This document shows positions 1 to 11,370 of a DNA stretch of 64,000 nt, piece after piece. Below the pieces are notes generated by a model. It saw only the letters and a list, made by a program, of their open reading frames with translations. It had not been told where the DNA came from and ran no database searches. The DNA lies in the NCBI RefSeq assembly GCF_011386835.1, contig NC_088791.1:52967498-53031497 (forward strand), written 5' to 3'. The stretch comes from Chrysemys picta bellii (Eukaryota > Chordata > Testudines > Emydidae). How positions within the stretch are numbered: the stretch's first letter is position 1; each line of letters starts with the position of its first letter. The translations under genes and the position numbers were made by a program.

Positions 1-2644
1 AATGACATAGGTCATCAGAACCTTTAGATCCACTGCACAGACCTCTGCCACTTGAACTAATGGACTGACTAACTATTGATTGCAATAGTAGGTTGTCATC
101 CTCTATGTGGACCAGCACTAGAGGATTCACTTTGTCAGTGAATTTCTCAGCTGAATGCTGATAGTGGAGGAATGTGGCAATTCAAGAGGAGTATGCTCTA
201 GCAAACATAGACTCTTCTTCCCATTTTCCCCCACCCAAGCCTGACCCCTTCTGTTCCATTTCCTCTAGCCTGTTCTTGTCCCAGTACTGCCTTACACCAC
301 ATTTATATGCTCACTCCTAAAAACCTAGATATTTAACATTACATGAACTCTCTTCATTGTAAAATAGACTTGTAGGCCAGATTCTTTCATGCAGTTTGGC
401 CACATTGTACTATGCCAATAGCATAATCTGGTCCTAAAGCGTGGGTGGGTGATCCTCTGGTAGTGTAGAGCTGATGTACAGGCTCTTACACCACTCACCC
501 TCTTTGTTGATGGCAAGCAGGTGGAAAGGTAGTGGTTAGTGTACTCAGACTCTGCAACAGTACTTGTCTGCAGTTTGTTCCCTTGTGCTCTTTGCAGTCT
601 AGCCTAAATTAGGACAAAGCTTGGAGGGAAAAACAATCCCCATTTCAATATTTTTAATGCTTCTTCCCTCCTAAAATTATGGCTAAGTATTAACAGCCTT
701 AACTCCAGCTTAAGGGTTACTCTAGAAATTATTGGGTTTTCAATCAAGTTGCCAAGGTAACTAATAGCCCAGACAAATGGAATGATTTTTTTTCCTTCTA
801 GAAGTATGTAAATTTCATGATTGTTAACCTACATTGTTTCCCTGCTTCCTAGAATGGTAGCAAAATATCTTCAAAGCTACATTTGCCCATTTCCTAGTGT
901 TCTTTAACCTAGAAACTTTTGCTTAGGAGCTCTGTAGGCCTCTGGACTTGGTTTAGCACCTGTGAAAGTTTACAGAATTCAGACATTCTAAGTTCTGTAG
1001 CAAGTAATTCCAAAATTAGACACTTCAGGTGTTCTGGATAACCTAAGTGGAAAAGGTCTCAAACAGTGTATTTTCACATGGGATGTTGGCAATTTGTTTT
1101 AATGGTTATAAAGCTTTAGCTTTTTGAACCTCAACACCTACTGTCTCTAAATAATTATTGCCTGACCCTCTCTCCCCAATTTTCACAACAGTGAAAATTT
1201 AAATGGATTAAAATCTAAAAATCTGCTTAATTGATATTATCCATCAAAATTATAAAAAAAAATAATTTTGCCTAAATATAAGTATACCCCAGAGAAGGAA
1301 AACGGTGACAATGTTATCTTCCGTTTTCAGAGTAGCTTGGTCCATTCATTCCAATTTCACTATCAGAGCCCTCTTTTGAGTACATCAATTACAAAATGTT
1401 AGAATGTGTAGAGAGTACTTTTCCTAAACATTTCTCTTTATAGTTGAAAGGCTATTGTAACCATAATTATGTGGAGGCTATTGCCTGATCATAATATATG
1501 TGGTAATTTCTTTATTGCTGCATATTTAGTGCATTTTAAAGAGTGTGTTGAAGGATAACTAAAGGAATTTAAAGCTGAAGAAAAAGAAGCCTTACCAACA
1601 AAAACAAAATTATCAAGAGTGTTCATTTGTTCTGAACTATATTATCTCCCAGGCAACAGCCTCCCTCATTGCTGACATGAAAGCATTGTTATTGACACTG
1701 CCGCTTGCTAAAGGAGGTTCTTTAGTCTACTAGTTCAAATCTGCCATTAAAACTGAATACGTCTGGGTTGTCGTCGGTCTCTATCCCTCACACATGGCTT
1801 CAAATTATACACCATGCTATATTACAAACACTCAGTACAGTTTTCAGGAACAAAATATAAACATTTTCAGCAAGGCACTAAATAAAGGTTTGTCTGCAAG
1901 TGACATTTCCTTCTTTGGTTATGGAAAAGCATTTCTTTATATAGGAAAATAGCTTAATAAATTTCTCAGCTGGTCAGCGAGTATACCCACCCACCCATCC
2001 CGCTAAGAAAGGTTTATCACAAATGAAGAGGGATATTGTTAAAATGTTGACAGCACTGTCACTGACATAACATGAAAACATTGACTGAGGGAAGTGGAAA
2101 TGGTCCAGTATCGTTACATAAATAAATCCCAGTGGATATTTACAGATATTTATTTAAAGTAGGAGAAATGCTGTTCTGAATCACTAACTTTCCAATCTCA
2201 CTGCTGTAGATAGCACTGCGTGGGAAATGTGTCAATGCAGAGCTTCATCCTATGTGCCTATAAGGAACGTACAGACCTAACCAAAATGTAGCAGTGAAAC
2301 AATGATAGCAATATTTTGGCCAAAATATTTACATAATGGATTATGTAATTCAGAGGGTAATTATTAATTCATATCTACCTTGATATGACTACTTAGAATT
2401 TAAAGGAATTTATCCTCTAATCAGTCTTAATGCATAGTGCCCAAGTAACTAAATATGTTATATTTATAAAACACCGATGCACGATGGTATCCTAAAACAA
2501 AATCATGGACTGAATTAATGAAATGTACAGTTGCACTTTGCCATTATTGCAAAATTAAGTGACTTCCCTTCTTCACCATCACTTGCCCCTTTGTGAAGAA
2601 GCCTTCTGTTGGCCTTTATTTTGAATGTACACTGCATATATGTA
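1..2644. other. Intergenic/intronic DNA, no recognised feature
   Basis: AT-rich unique-looking sequence with short A and T runs. I see no long reading frame, no transposon protein motif and no clear terminal inverted repeat. Nothing here supports a gene. Confidence 0.6.
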
Positions 2645-2985
2645 AGGGCTTGTCTACACAGTGGGGCAATGCACTCAACATGTCTCAAGTGTCCACAGCT
2701 GAAGAAGGAATGATGTAACTATTGGGTTGCTGCCAGACAGCTAAAAATAGACATTAATAGAATAGACATTAATGTTGCATTCCCCAAGTTCAGAAAGCAA
2801 ATGAAAGCAGAGTATCTACGCTATCCTTTTCCTCACTTGTTTAGAAAATTACATCTCAGAGAGACTAAAACTTGTTTTGAAGGATGAAATAAGAAGAAGC
2901 CCGTAAATATTATTGTAAAGTGGTACTGAATGTCATGGTCAAAGCTGGTTGTAAGTATGTGCCAAATTTGAGTGTAGACAGGGTT
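2645..2985. mobile_element. Candidate MITE with TTGTCTACAC-type ends
   Basis: The left end reads AAGGGCTTGTCTACAC and the right end GTGTAGACAGGGTTT. The right end reverse-complemented matches the left at about 11 of 15 positions. The 'TGTCTACAC' core is the same kind of end seen on the Harbinger element at 16716, but here no clean target duplication is visible. The inside is non-coding. Superfamily is not resolved. Confidence 0.45.
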
Positions 2986-3061
2986 TGGGGGATACCAGTC
3001 TAATACCATCCTTTAACCCCACAAGGGGAGCATTACAAGAGCCACTGGTTAGAAGCTGAAG

Positions 3062-3345
3062 TCAAAAAAGTTCAAATTGAAAATAAGATGCATATTTAAC
3101 AGTGAGGGTAATTAAGTACTGGAACAGCAAGCTCCAAGGGGTCTGGTAAATTCTCCATTACTTAGAGCCTTTAAAAATCAAGCTTGGATGACTTCTTAAG
3201 AAATATGTTCTAGTTCAACTACAAGTTCTTGGGCTAACTGCAGGAATGACTTGATAAAATTCTATGGCCTGTGTTATGCAGGAAGTTTGATTAGATAATC
3301 ATAATGTTCCATTCTGTTTTTAAAAATATATGAATCTACAACTCC
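3062..3345 (+). mobile_element. CR1 LINE 3' end, 5'-truncated
   Basis: The stretch follows the 3' part of a reptile CR1 LINE: a segment around 'AACAGTGAGGGTAATTAA', then 'TTCTCCATTACTTAGAGCC', then 'TTCTATGGCCTGTGTTATGCAGG' broken by substitutions, then 'TTAGATAATCATAATGTTCC' and a final 'ATGAATCTA'. Only the end of ORF2 and the 3' untranslated region remain, as is usual for CR1. The recognition is by recalled consensus; it is old and heavily substituted. Confidence 0.6.
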
Positions 3346-3799
3346 ACCTGCCTACTTTTGAAAGACTTCTTACTTTTGAAAGATTATCCCATCTGTTCCT
3401 GAAATTTTCCATGTTCTGACACCTTCCTGAAAGAAGGGACTTCTAAAAACCTCCTATATCTTCAAAAATTACAAGTATCCACACAGCCTGACCCAATCCA
3501 CACAGTTGCCAAACTCTCTAATTTTCCCAGATTTGCTGTTATGAAAGGCTATCAGTTACCCCATTTCTTTTTTCACATCGGGCAGTGCAAAAAAAGTTAT
3601 CCTTGGTTATTTTACTATTTGTTTTCTGATTCAAAAAATAATGTTTCTTACTGAGTAGAGATGGGCTTCAACTGCTATCAAAACTGAGCAGTGATTTTTC
3701 ATCTCAATAGATAAATGAGAAGCATGAGGGGTGTTCAGGAACCCTACCAAACATCGGTGAAAGAATGACATAGAAATATGTATGCAAGAAACTAAGAAA

Positions 3800-4480
3800 C
3801 TTTCTAATCTATTTACATCTCTGCAGCTTTTGCCATGGACCATAAGACACTGTTACCCTACCTACATCATGTAGCAGGAGTAGGCAGCACAATACTACAA
3901 TGGGTTAACTCATTTAGTTCCAGAAGAACCCAGAGAGTGGTGATGGAAAAGCGCTCTTCTTCTCCCAAGGCTTTCACCTGCAAGGTTCTGCAGGAATGCA
4001 TACCACCTTCCCTTCTCTTCAAAGGCCATATGAGATCTCTTGGAGAGATTGTGAGACACTGCAGTCCCCACTGTCAACAATATGCCAGTGATACCCACTT
4101 GTATATCTCAGTTTCTACTGACTCAAGCAACAGCTATGCTAAGATGCAATCAAGGAGCTCTGGGTGTGGATCAAGCTTCCAGAAATGATTAGACTATAAC
4201 ATAATTTGACCACCTTTAGGTCATACTGCAAGGCCTTCATCTCTGAGAAAGCTTTTCCATCATAATATAAAATGAAATTTATAAACAACCGCATATGCGT
4301 CTGCCTCATTAAAAACAAGCAGGAAGAATTTCCCATAGGCCGGGAAAGGAGAAGAGTGGAAGACTTTAAAAAGTCCACTAAAGACCTCACTATGCCAGTC
4401 TATTAACCTGTGTGACTCAGATATTATAATTATGGGTGCTTGCCCAAAATTATAAAGATACACTCTGATGTAACTGTAAC
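3800..4480 (+). mobile_element. L2-clade LINE remnant with decayed reverse transcriptase
   Basis: The + strand encodes a piece of an L2-type reverse transcriptase. It begins with a broken version of the 'LSAAFD..DH' motif at about 3810-3840, goes on through 'LHHVAG.GSTILQW' and 'RTQRVVM', and reaches the catalytic palm motif at about 4080-4100. There the usual YADDTQLY reads YASDTHLY, so the second catalytic aspartate is conserved and the first is replaced by serine. About 80 bases later the sequence is already at the C-terminal 'LPE...FRSYCKAFISEKAF' region (4175-4260). Roughly 0.6-0.7 kb of the ORF has therefore been deleted. The 3' part (4320-4400) resembles the 3' ends at about 39000 and 61370. 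The element is dead. Confidence 0.7.
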
Positions 4481-4500
4481 ATTAAGCAGTTTTCACATAG

Positions 4501-4573
4501 GGCCTAATTTTCAGAGGTGTTGAGCTCCCACAACTGCAGCTGAAGTTAATGGGGCATCTCTGACAATCAGGCC
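4501..4573. repeat. Short hairpin repeat, GGCCTAATT...CAGGCCT
   Basis: Imperfect inverted halves (GGCCTAATTTTCAGAGG and CTCTGACAATCAGGCCT) flank a core with 'GAAGTTAATGGGGC'. It belongs to a dispersed family of short hairpins seen many times in this window. Confidence 0.4.
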
Positions 4574-4804
4574 TATAATGTACAGTTTGTGTTTTAAATA
4601 GCTACTTAATGATTAAAACATTGAGCACAGATTAGTTTTGCTTTTGTAGCATCTACAAATGCCATTAGGACAAATACGTTTTTATTAACACTTATGAATA
4701 GAAACTGACATTTCAAAATAAGACCTGTTTTTAGATCGTTCTTTGCGAGGTTTCTACATGCCTGAAGGCATAAAATAATGTCCTGTTATGAAAGTATTTT
4801 TATA

Positions 4805-6790
4805 GAGAAAAGGTGGGTGAAGTAATGTATTTTATTGGATCAACTTCTGTTAATGAGAGTGACAAGCTTTTGAGCTTACACAGAGCTCTTCTTCAGAGAT
4901 GTACTCAGTGTCACAGGTAAATGCAAGGTGGAACAGATTGTTTAGCAAAAGTGGTCAACACATACTTCAAGGGACCATTGGTGAAGTGGTCAGTTAACAC
5001 CTCTCCAGTAGAGGGGCGGGAGGAGGACAGGGGAGAGATGGGGGGAGATTGTTATAATAAACCATAAATCCAGAGTCTCTATTCAGTCCAGGATTTTTAG
5101 TATCTAGCAAAGTTATGAATTTAAGCTCCCAGGCTCGTGTTTTGAAGGTGTTGTGCAGGTTTCCTTCGAGGTTGAGGAGAGAGAAGTCAGATTTAGAGTG
5201 ATTGCTTTGTGAAAAGTGTCACTCACAAGTGATGTGTTTTTGTCCTTTATCATTGTTCTGTGAGTTCATTTGAGAGCATAGTGAGAGTCTCGTTTTACCC
5301 ACATACTTGTTATTGTGGCATTTAGATTATATTTACAATATAATGGCGAACCCTCAGATATCCCCCACGAATACACCGTCAAACTCATCCATTTCATCCT
5401 GATCCATAACAGTTTTAGATTAAACAAAAAACTTTCTCAAAAACCATAGTTACTAGGATGGCTCCCCAATATTCCAACCTGTTTATGAGCCACCTGGAAG
5501 AAGAATTTCTGGACAAATGCACCCCAAAACCAATGATATACCTGAGATACATCAATTATATTTTCATTCTCTGAACAGACAACCTAAACTCCATCGTGGA
5601 TTTTCATCACAATTTCAACAACTACCACCCATCCATTAAATTCTCTTGAGGACACTCTCACACTAGAATCAACTTAATGATACCATGATCAGCTTCAACA
5701 ATGAAACCCTACAGATAACTATATATAAGAAACCTAGGAATCACCAGGCCTATCTTCATAGATCCAGTAACCTTCCCAAACACACCAACAAATCTGTTAT
5801 CTATAGCCAGGCACTCAGATATCACAGAATATGCTCCAAGGACAAGTCTGAGATATATACCTGAATACACTCAAAACTGCCTTCACCAAACAAGGACACT
5901 CTACCAGAGAAAGAGATCTCATCATTGAATGAGCCACCCAAATACCCTGAGAGGACCTGCTTCAATAGAGGACCTGACCACATACATCCAGTTGTCACCT
6001 ACCATACTGAAACCTATATGGGGTGTCATCAAACAGCTACAACTCACACTCAATGGGGACTACATCCTAAGAGAAATCTCTTCTGAACCCCTTCCTCTGA
6101 CCTTCAAACAACCCCAGCCTCGCCAACCTAATCAGAAACATGTTCCCCACAGACTGTGGCACACTAACTCAAAACGGCACCAGACCCTGCCAGAACAACA
6201 GATACAAAACCTGTAGACATCACTCCACTGTTACAATGGTCAACATCCCCCACAATACACTATCAAGATTAATGGATCCTACACACGCCTATCACAACAT
6301 GTGGTGTGCCTCATCTAGTGCACTAAAAGCCTCAACAACAACTAAGTGGGTGAAATCAGACAATCACTACATTTTCAGATGAACTCACATAGGAAAATGG
6401 TATAACACCCCACCACAACACCTTAAAAATATGAGCCTTGGAGCTTAAATTCATAACTTTGCTAGTTACTTAAAAATCACAGATGGAATGGAGACAGTGG
6501 ATTTATGGCTTATTACAAAATCTATAATCCACTTAACTCTCCCCACCCTGTGACTGGAGAGGTGTTAATGGGCCACTTCATCTTGACTACTTATACTGAA
6601 TAATCTGTTCCACCTTGTATTTAGCTGTGACACTCTGACACATATTCCAGATCTGAAGAAGAGCTCTGTGTAAACTGAAAAGCTTGTGTCCCTCACCAAG
6701 AGAAGTTGGTTCAATAAAAAGATGTTACCTCATCACCTTGTCTCTCTAATATCCTGGGACCCACATGTCAACCACACCACTTCATACAAG
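4805..6790 (+). mobile_element. Penelope-like retroelement (PLE) flanked by inverted copies of its 3' end
   Basis: The centre encodes a decayed Penelope-type reverse transcriptase (separate entry). On the right, 6343-6790 holds the 3' region: 'ATAACTTTGCTAGTTACT', 'CTGTTCCACCTTGTATTTAGC', 'GAAGAAGAGCTCTGTGTAA', then 'CAATAAAAAGATGTTACCT'. On the left, 4805-5230 carries the same landmarks in reverse order and orientation: 'TTTATTGGATCAACTTC', 'ACAGAGCTCTTCTTCAG', 'AAGGTGGAACAGATTG', 'AGCAAAGTTATGAATTTAAG'. The coding part is thus framed by inverted arms of roughly 430 bases. PLEs are known for pseudo-LTRs and for partial inversions of their ends. I cannot find a certain target duplication. Confidence 0.7.
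5354..5880 (+). pseudogene. Penelope-like reverse transcriptase, degenerate
   Basis: Translated pieces follow the PLE reverse transcriptase. 5354-5450 gives 'HEYTVKLIHFILIHNSF', the segment before the active site. After a stop and a frameshift, 5458-5570 gives 'MAPQYSNLFMSHLEEEFL' and then 'LRYINYIF' (motif 5548-5565). In active PLEs the last motif is YIDDIF, so both catalytic aspartates are lost here (to Asn and Tyr). A TGA follows two codons later. Further on (about 5700-5840) 'YKKPRNHQAYLHRSSN' and 'YSQALRYHRICS' match the conserved downstream segment. The GIY-YIG endonuclease domain expected at the C-terminus is not recognisable. Several stops and shifts show that it is long dead. Confidence 0.7.
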
Positions 6791-7953
6791 TATTTTTATT
6801 GTTGTTTGAAGGCTGATATGCCATATGTTGGATTTCTAAGGAAACATACCTTTTATACTGCTTGTGGCTGATAATGCCATCGGAAGAAATTCCATTTACT
6901 GCCACATACATGGCAAATGGAAGCTGGCACTTCCAGATAAAATTAATTTGGTTCTTATACGGTTTTTTAGTACTATATCTCTGTGGCAGAAATGCTTAAC
7001 AATAAACATATATGAATATTGAAACATTATAGTTGAAGGTAATATCCATGTAAAGTATAAATTGTAAATAGTGTAACTCACAATATCTCCTGCATCTGAT
7101 ACTGCCCATACATATGCACAGCCAGAGATTTTTCAAGGTACCTCGCTTTGTTTGCTCACACAGACCTCAGATTACAAAAAAGACCAAAATTGTTTCATTT
7201 ACGGGTTAAAAACTGATGCCAGCCCCAGCTGCATTTTGAATGTAGTTCAGGATAAATAGGGGTTGCAGCTGATCCAGAAAGGAACCTCTTTGGTAGGCAG
7301 CAGTTCAGAAAAGCATTACACTCCCCACCACAACACTGACACGCAGGAGGCTGCCACAGCTGGCTTGTGCATGGGAAAAGAGAAGAGGTGGAACAGTTTC
7401 CTCAACTGGAAAACCCATTTATAGGTGTAGCTAGGGAGGGACAGCATCAAGGGTCTCCACCACCTTACATGCTCTACAGAGCGGGCAGAGACCTCTTTTG
7501 TGTCCTTGCCAGAGATGAAAATAGTTCCCTGCTGCATTGTACTGAAATCAACACAAGCAGCATCCACAAAACCTCCATCTCCACCTGCTTCTGAACACAG
7601 AAGCTCTAACTGCAGTAGCACAACAGTACCATGCTGTAGACACCCCAGATAACATTTTAAAAGCATCTCAATTACTTAGCAGCCTAGCTCCTACTTTCAA
7701 AAGTGACATAGGAGCTTTTGTCACTTACCTCTTAATCACATACTTCTGACAATAATGCAGACCAGAATCAGGTCCTCAGTTCAGGATTAAGGTCCAGAGG
7801 GCAAATGTACTATTCTTCCACAGGGGCTCCCACAGGAACCAAGTTCACATAGTGGAGACTAGGAATGATTTGGTGCAACTCAAGTCAGTAGAGGATCCTA
7901 ATGGGGGACCCAGACAGGACTATCCAGATCAGGAGATGAACCAGTAGAGACAC
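6791..7953. other. No recognised feature
   Basis: The stretch contains overlapping open frames on both strands at 7316-7666 (116 codons on -, 75 on +). Neither has a recognisable domain, and the frame on one strand is the likely shadow of chance openness on the other. No repeat boundary is visible. Confidence 0.45.
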
Positions 7954-8190
7954 AGGCTATGGTTGCAAGCTTACTAGTATAGCTGCTCTAAGCTGACAGG
8001 CGAGAGCTCTCCCATCAACGTAATCAATCCCCCACGAGTGGTGGTAGCTATGTCGGCGGGAGAAGCTCTCCCGCCGACATAGCACTGTGCACACCAGCAC
8101 TTAGGTCAGTGTAACTTATGTCACTCAGTGGGTCAGCTTATTCACACCCCTGAGTGACATAAGTTATAAGTAGCAGTATAGCCATAGCCT
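7954..8190. mobile_element. Double-hairpin MITE, Harbinger-like ends
   Basis: The ends are AGGCTATGGTTGC on the left and GTATAGCCATAGCCT on the right, which are inverted repeats over about nine bases and resemble Harbinger-type ends. Inside are two strong palindromes. The first, 8047-8083, has perfect 17-bp arms (GCTATGTCGGCGGGAGA) with a 3-base loop. The second, 8113-8165, has perfect 16-bp arms (AACTTATGTCACTCAG) around a 21-base loop. The element is non-coding. No certain target duplication is visible. Confidence 0.6.
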
Positions 8191-11051
8191 AGCAAGGGAA
8201 TAGATGTTGAAGAACACAGAATTGCCAGAAGAAAGAGGAATGCTAGCTAGAGATGTAATCCTCAAAAGCAGGGTATATAGGATTCTCTGGCCTGGAGGCT
8301 CAGGATAACCTTCCAGAGAAAGCTGTAAGCCCTTTAAAGGCAAAAATACCACCTTTCTATATGCTCTGTAAAGCACACTGCACATTTACACTTCCAAATG
8401 TTACCTTTGGTCCCTCTCCCATACTCGAATTTTATTCTGATTTTAGAAAGATAGAAAATATATGGCACAGCAGGGGCATGCACGGAACTTAAAATTTGAC
8501 CGCTTTTTGGAGGGGCATATTAAACACACACAAATGAAAGATTTGCATAACCCCCTCCCTTGACCATCACCTGCCTCATTTCTCAGGATGACCCTGGCAG
8601 GGACACCCAGCAGCGAGGAGGCGGCAGCTCCCCCGACAGCGTATCCCTGCAGCTCAGGGAAGGAGGAAGCAGCAGGGTAGCTGGTTACTGCTGAACTCAG
8701 TCTTCCCCGACCCCTACCGCTGCTGCTTCTCCTTCCCTGCTGCTGGAGTCGCAGAGCTGCCGCCTGCTTTGCCGACTGCCCACTAGGATGAGTCAGGGCA
8801 GCGTGTGGGAATCAAATAGCGGGGAAGAGAAAGTTGGAGACCTGCAGTATGAGCACTGGGGTTCTGCTGAGCTGAAGTGGTCTGCTCTAGGCTCCTCAAA
8901 TGAAAGCCCACAATGGCTATTCAGTTACAACAGTGGTTTAAACAACATTGAGACCTTTCTTCTGAATTGACTTATCTGTCTCTCCATTAGGCTTGTGCTC
9001 AAAAACACTGTAAAAAAATTGTAGTGGCTACTAGTTCCAGTACTTTTTATTCAGAATTATTGAGGCAATCTAGTCAAAACTAACGTCAACCTAATGTACA
9101 ATATTTACTCTGCTTTAATTCATTTCACAATTATGTAGAGCACCTTAACCCACTCTGTAGCTTTTAAGGGAAATCAGTTTTCAATTATACTAGATTAATG
9201 ATTGCAATATTTCCTTGTTAAGAATTTCATTTTCTCAGATGGAAACCATTACGTATAAAAAGAAACAGATTATATATGAAAAAAACCCTTGAGGTTAGTA
9301 ACAAGTTTCAGGTTCTCAAAGGTATATATTTAATGAAGAGTTTACATGAAAGATGTTATTTAGAGTGAATTTTGGAAAACATTTGGTACCATTTGTAATA
9401 TCAATCATGCACTTAAAATATGCCTCATTCTCAAATATTCCCTATGTGAAGGGAAGTCACCCATTTTTTTTTTAGTCCCAAAGTTACTGGCATTCCACAC
9501 AAGTTTGGGATCATGTCACTCTTATTGATGATGTAAATAAAGAGTCATTTTCACTATAGGAATGACAATCACAGAACTGAATGCCACACCATTTTAAGTT
9601 TCCTGCCTGGTAATTTTTTTTTCTGTCATTCTGGATCTTTGTCACACACAGTGAATCCCACATTTGTGTCTTGTGCAGCAGAGATATCTATTTATAAACA
9701 GCACTGACAATTACAAAACACAAAGGAAAGTTTGGTTCAATTAAGTGCTTAGTTTCAGATGCTTGTCTGAAGTTTACCTGAGCTATGAAAATGTCTTGTC
9801 TGAATCGTGTATGAACAGAATACACGATATACTGCTTTCAGTTGTGCCAGAAATACTTTTCTGTGGTATTTCAACTCTTCTGCTCTGGGTTCCAGCTGGA
9901 GCCCAAAGGGCAGAGGTAAATGAAAATACAATGGGAAAGGTTTGTGAGGTTTTTTGGTTTTGAGCTTCATGAATTGTTCAGGACAGTTATCTGAATCAAG
10001 TCACCCTCCTCTGATCCTTGCTCCAAAAATTCCCAGTCATACACAAATTGGAAGATGTGTGTCTTGGAATTCTGGAGGTGAAAACTTTATTAAAACATTA
10101 CAGATCCCTAGCAAACAATTATCCAAGTACACAGAACATACAGTTTCACATTTTATAGCTAATGGTAGTTAGATAGCTAGAAGATCGTGGCCAACTCCAT
10201 ACATCTATTTATTTGTACATGGAATTGAAGGCATTTATCACCACAGGATCTTGGGATTTTACTGGTCTGTACATTGTACAATGGTGTCAAACTTCAGCAA
10301 TCAGTGCAAATTTCAGATGGCTGCCAGTAAGTTGGGCTTGGGGCCAAACATTCCAGTTTATTCAGTTTGATCCCTGACATTGCACAGTTGCTTTATTTAC
10401 TGAGACATGTTCATCCTGTGTACTGATTGAGGCAGAGGTACTATGGGAAAAAATACATTGTGTTCAGGACCTACCCATGACCCTGACATATTTCATCACA
10501 GAAGGGGATTCATAATTTAGGTGCCACCTTTACCCTAAAGTTAGCCCCTTTGTATGTATGCATTTTGATACAGTCTTTGGTTATATAGTCACCTATTGTT
10601 TTTCCCACATGGCATGGAATGGACCATGTTCACTGCATGAGTAGCTGTTCAAGGTTTTGTTTTTTCCTCATTGTTGACTTCTACAAAACAGACCCCAGGG
10701 TCTCAAGTGAGACACCCAGAAAATAAGCACATAATTAATGACCACTGCTGAAAAGTTTGGTTTAATTGGCTTGCCTCACATTCCATAGGAACTCTGGCAG
10801 AGGCAGGGAACAATCCAATTATCCAGGGCAGTATTCAGCTGCCCAAACCATGAGACCCTCTTTTGTCTTCCTGCAGTTCTCAGCCTCATTCACTACAAAC
10901 ACCCCTATGAATGAAGCCGAGATCCTACAGTCAACAGCCTTCTTCGACCTGATTCATCCGCAAAGCAGGTCCTTCCAGTGCACTAAAGAAGGCAGCGGTC
11001 CTGTTGGAAACAAAATAGCATGTGATAATGTGATGAAAGACTGTCATGATT
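8191..11051. other. Mostly unannotatable; one GC-rich patch at 8580-8800
   Basis: Nothing in this stretch matches a family I recognise. 8580-8800 is GC-rich with repeated 'GCTGCTGC' and 'GGAGGAAGCAGCAGGG' type words and could be the body of an old DNA element, but no paired ends are found. Open frames at 9745-9970 lie on both strands and have no domain. Confidence 0.4.
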
Positions 11052-11370
11052 AGAGCTGATTGGTAATTTTCCAATAAATCATTAATCAAAAAATGCCCAA
11101 TTGATCTAAATTGAAACTGTTTGTGGAAAAGGGTTAGGTTCAACAAATTTTCCGACATGAAAAAATTAGAAGGAAAAACTGTTGAAATGGTCAGAAAGTT
11201 TCATTTTGACTTTTTCAAATTAAAAATTCTAGTTTTCTAGTCAAAATGTCTTTTCATTTCAAAATTAATGCTAATTAGACTGACAAAGGTCCAAATTGAA
11301 ACAAGTGATTTTGATTGACCTGAAATAAAAACAAGATGAAAAAACAAAAAGGTTTTTTTTGGTCCACAGA
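11052..11370. repeat. AT-rich foldback repeat, AGAGCTG end (copy 1)
   Basis: Starts with AGAGCTGATTGGTAATTTTC and continues as alternating 'AAAATTT', 'TTTTCAAAT' and 'GAAATGGTCAGAAAG' blocks that are mutually complementary. The left end matches the ends of the copies at 23560-23934 and 54924-55388. The right end is not clear. Confidence 0.4.
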
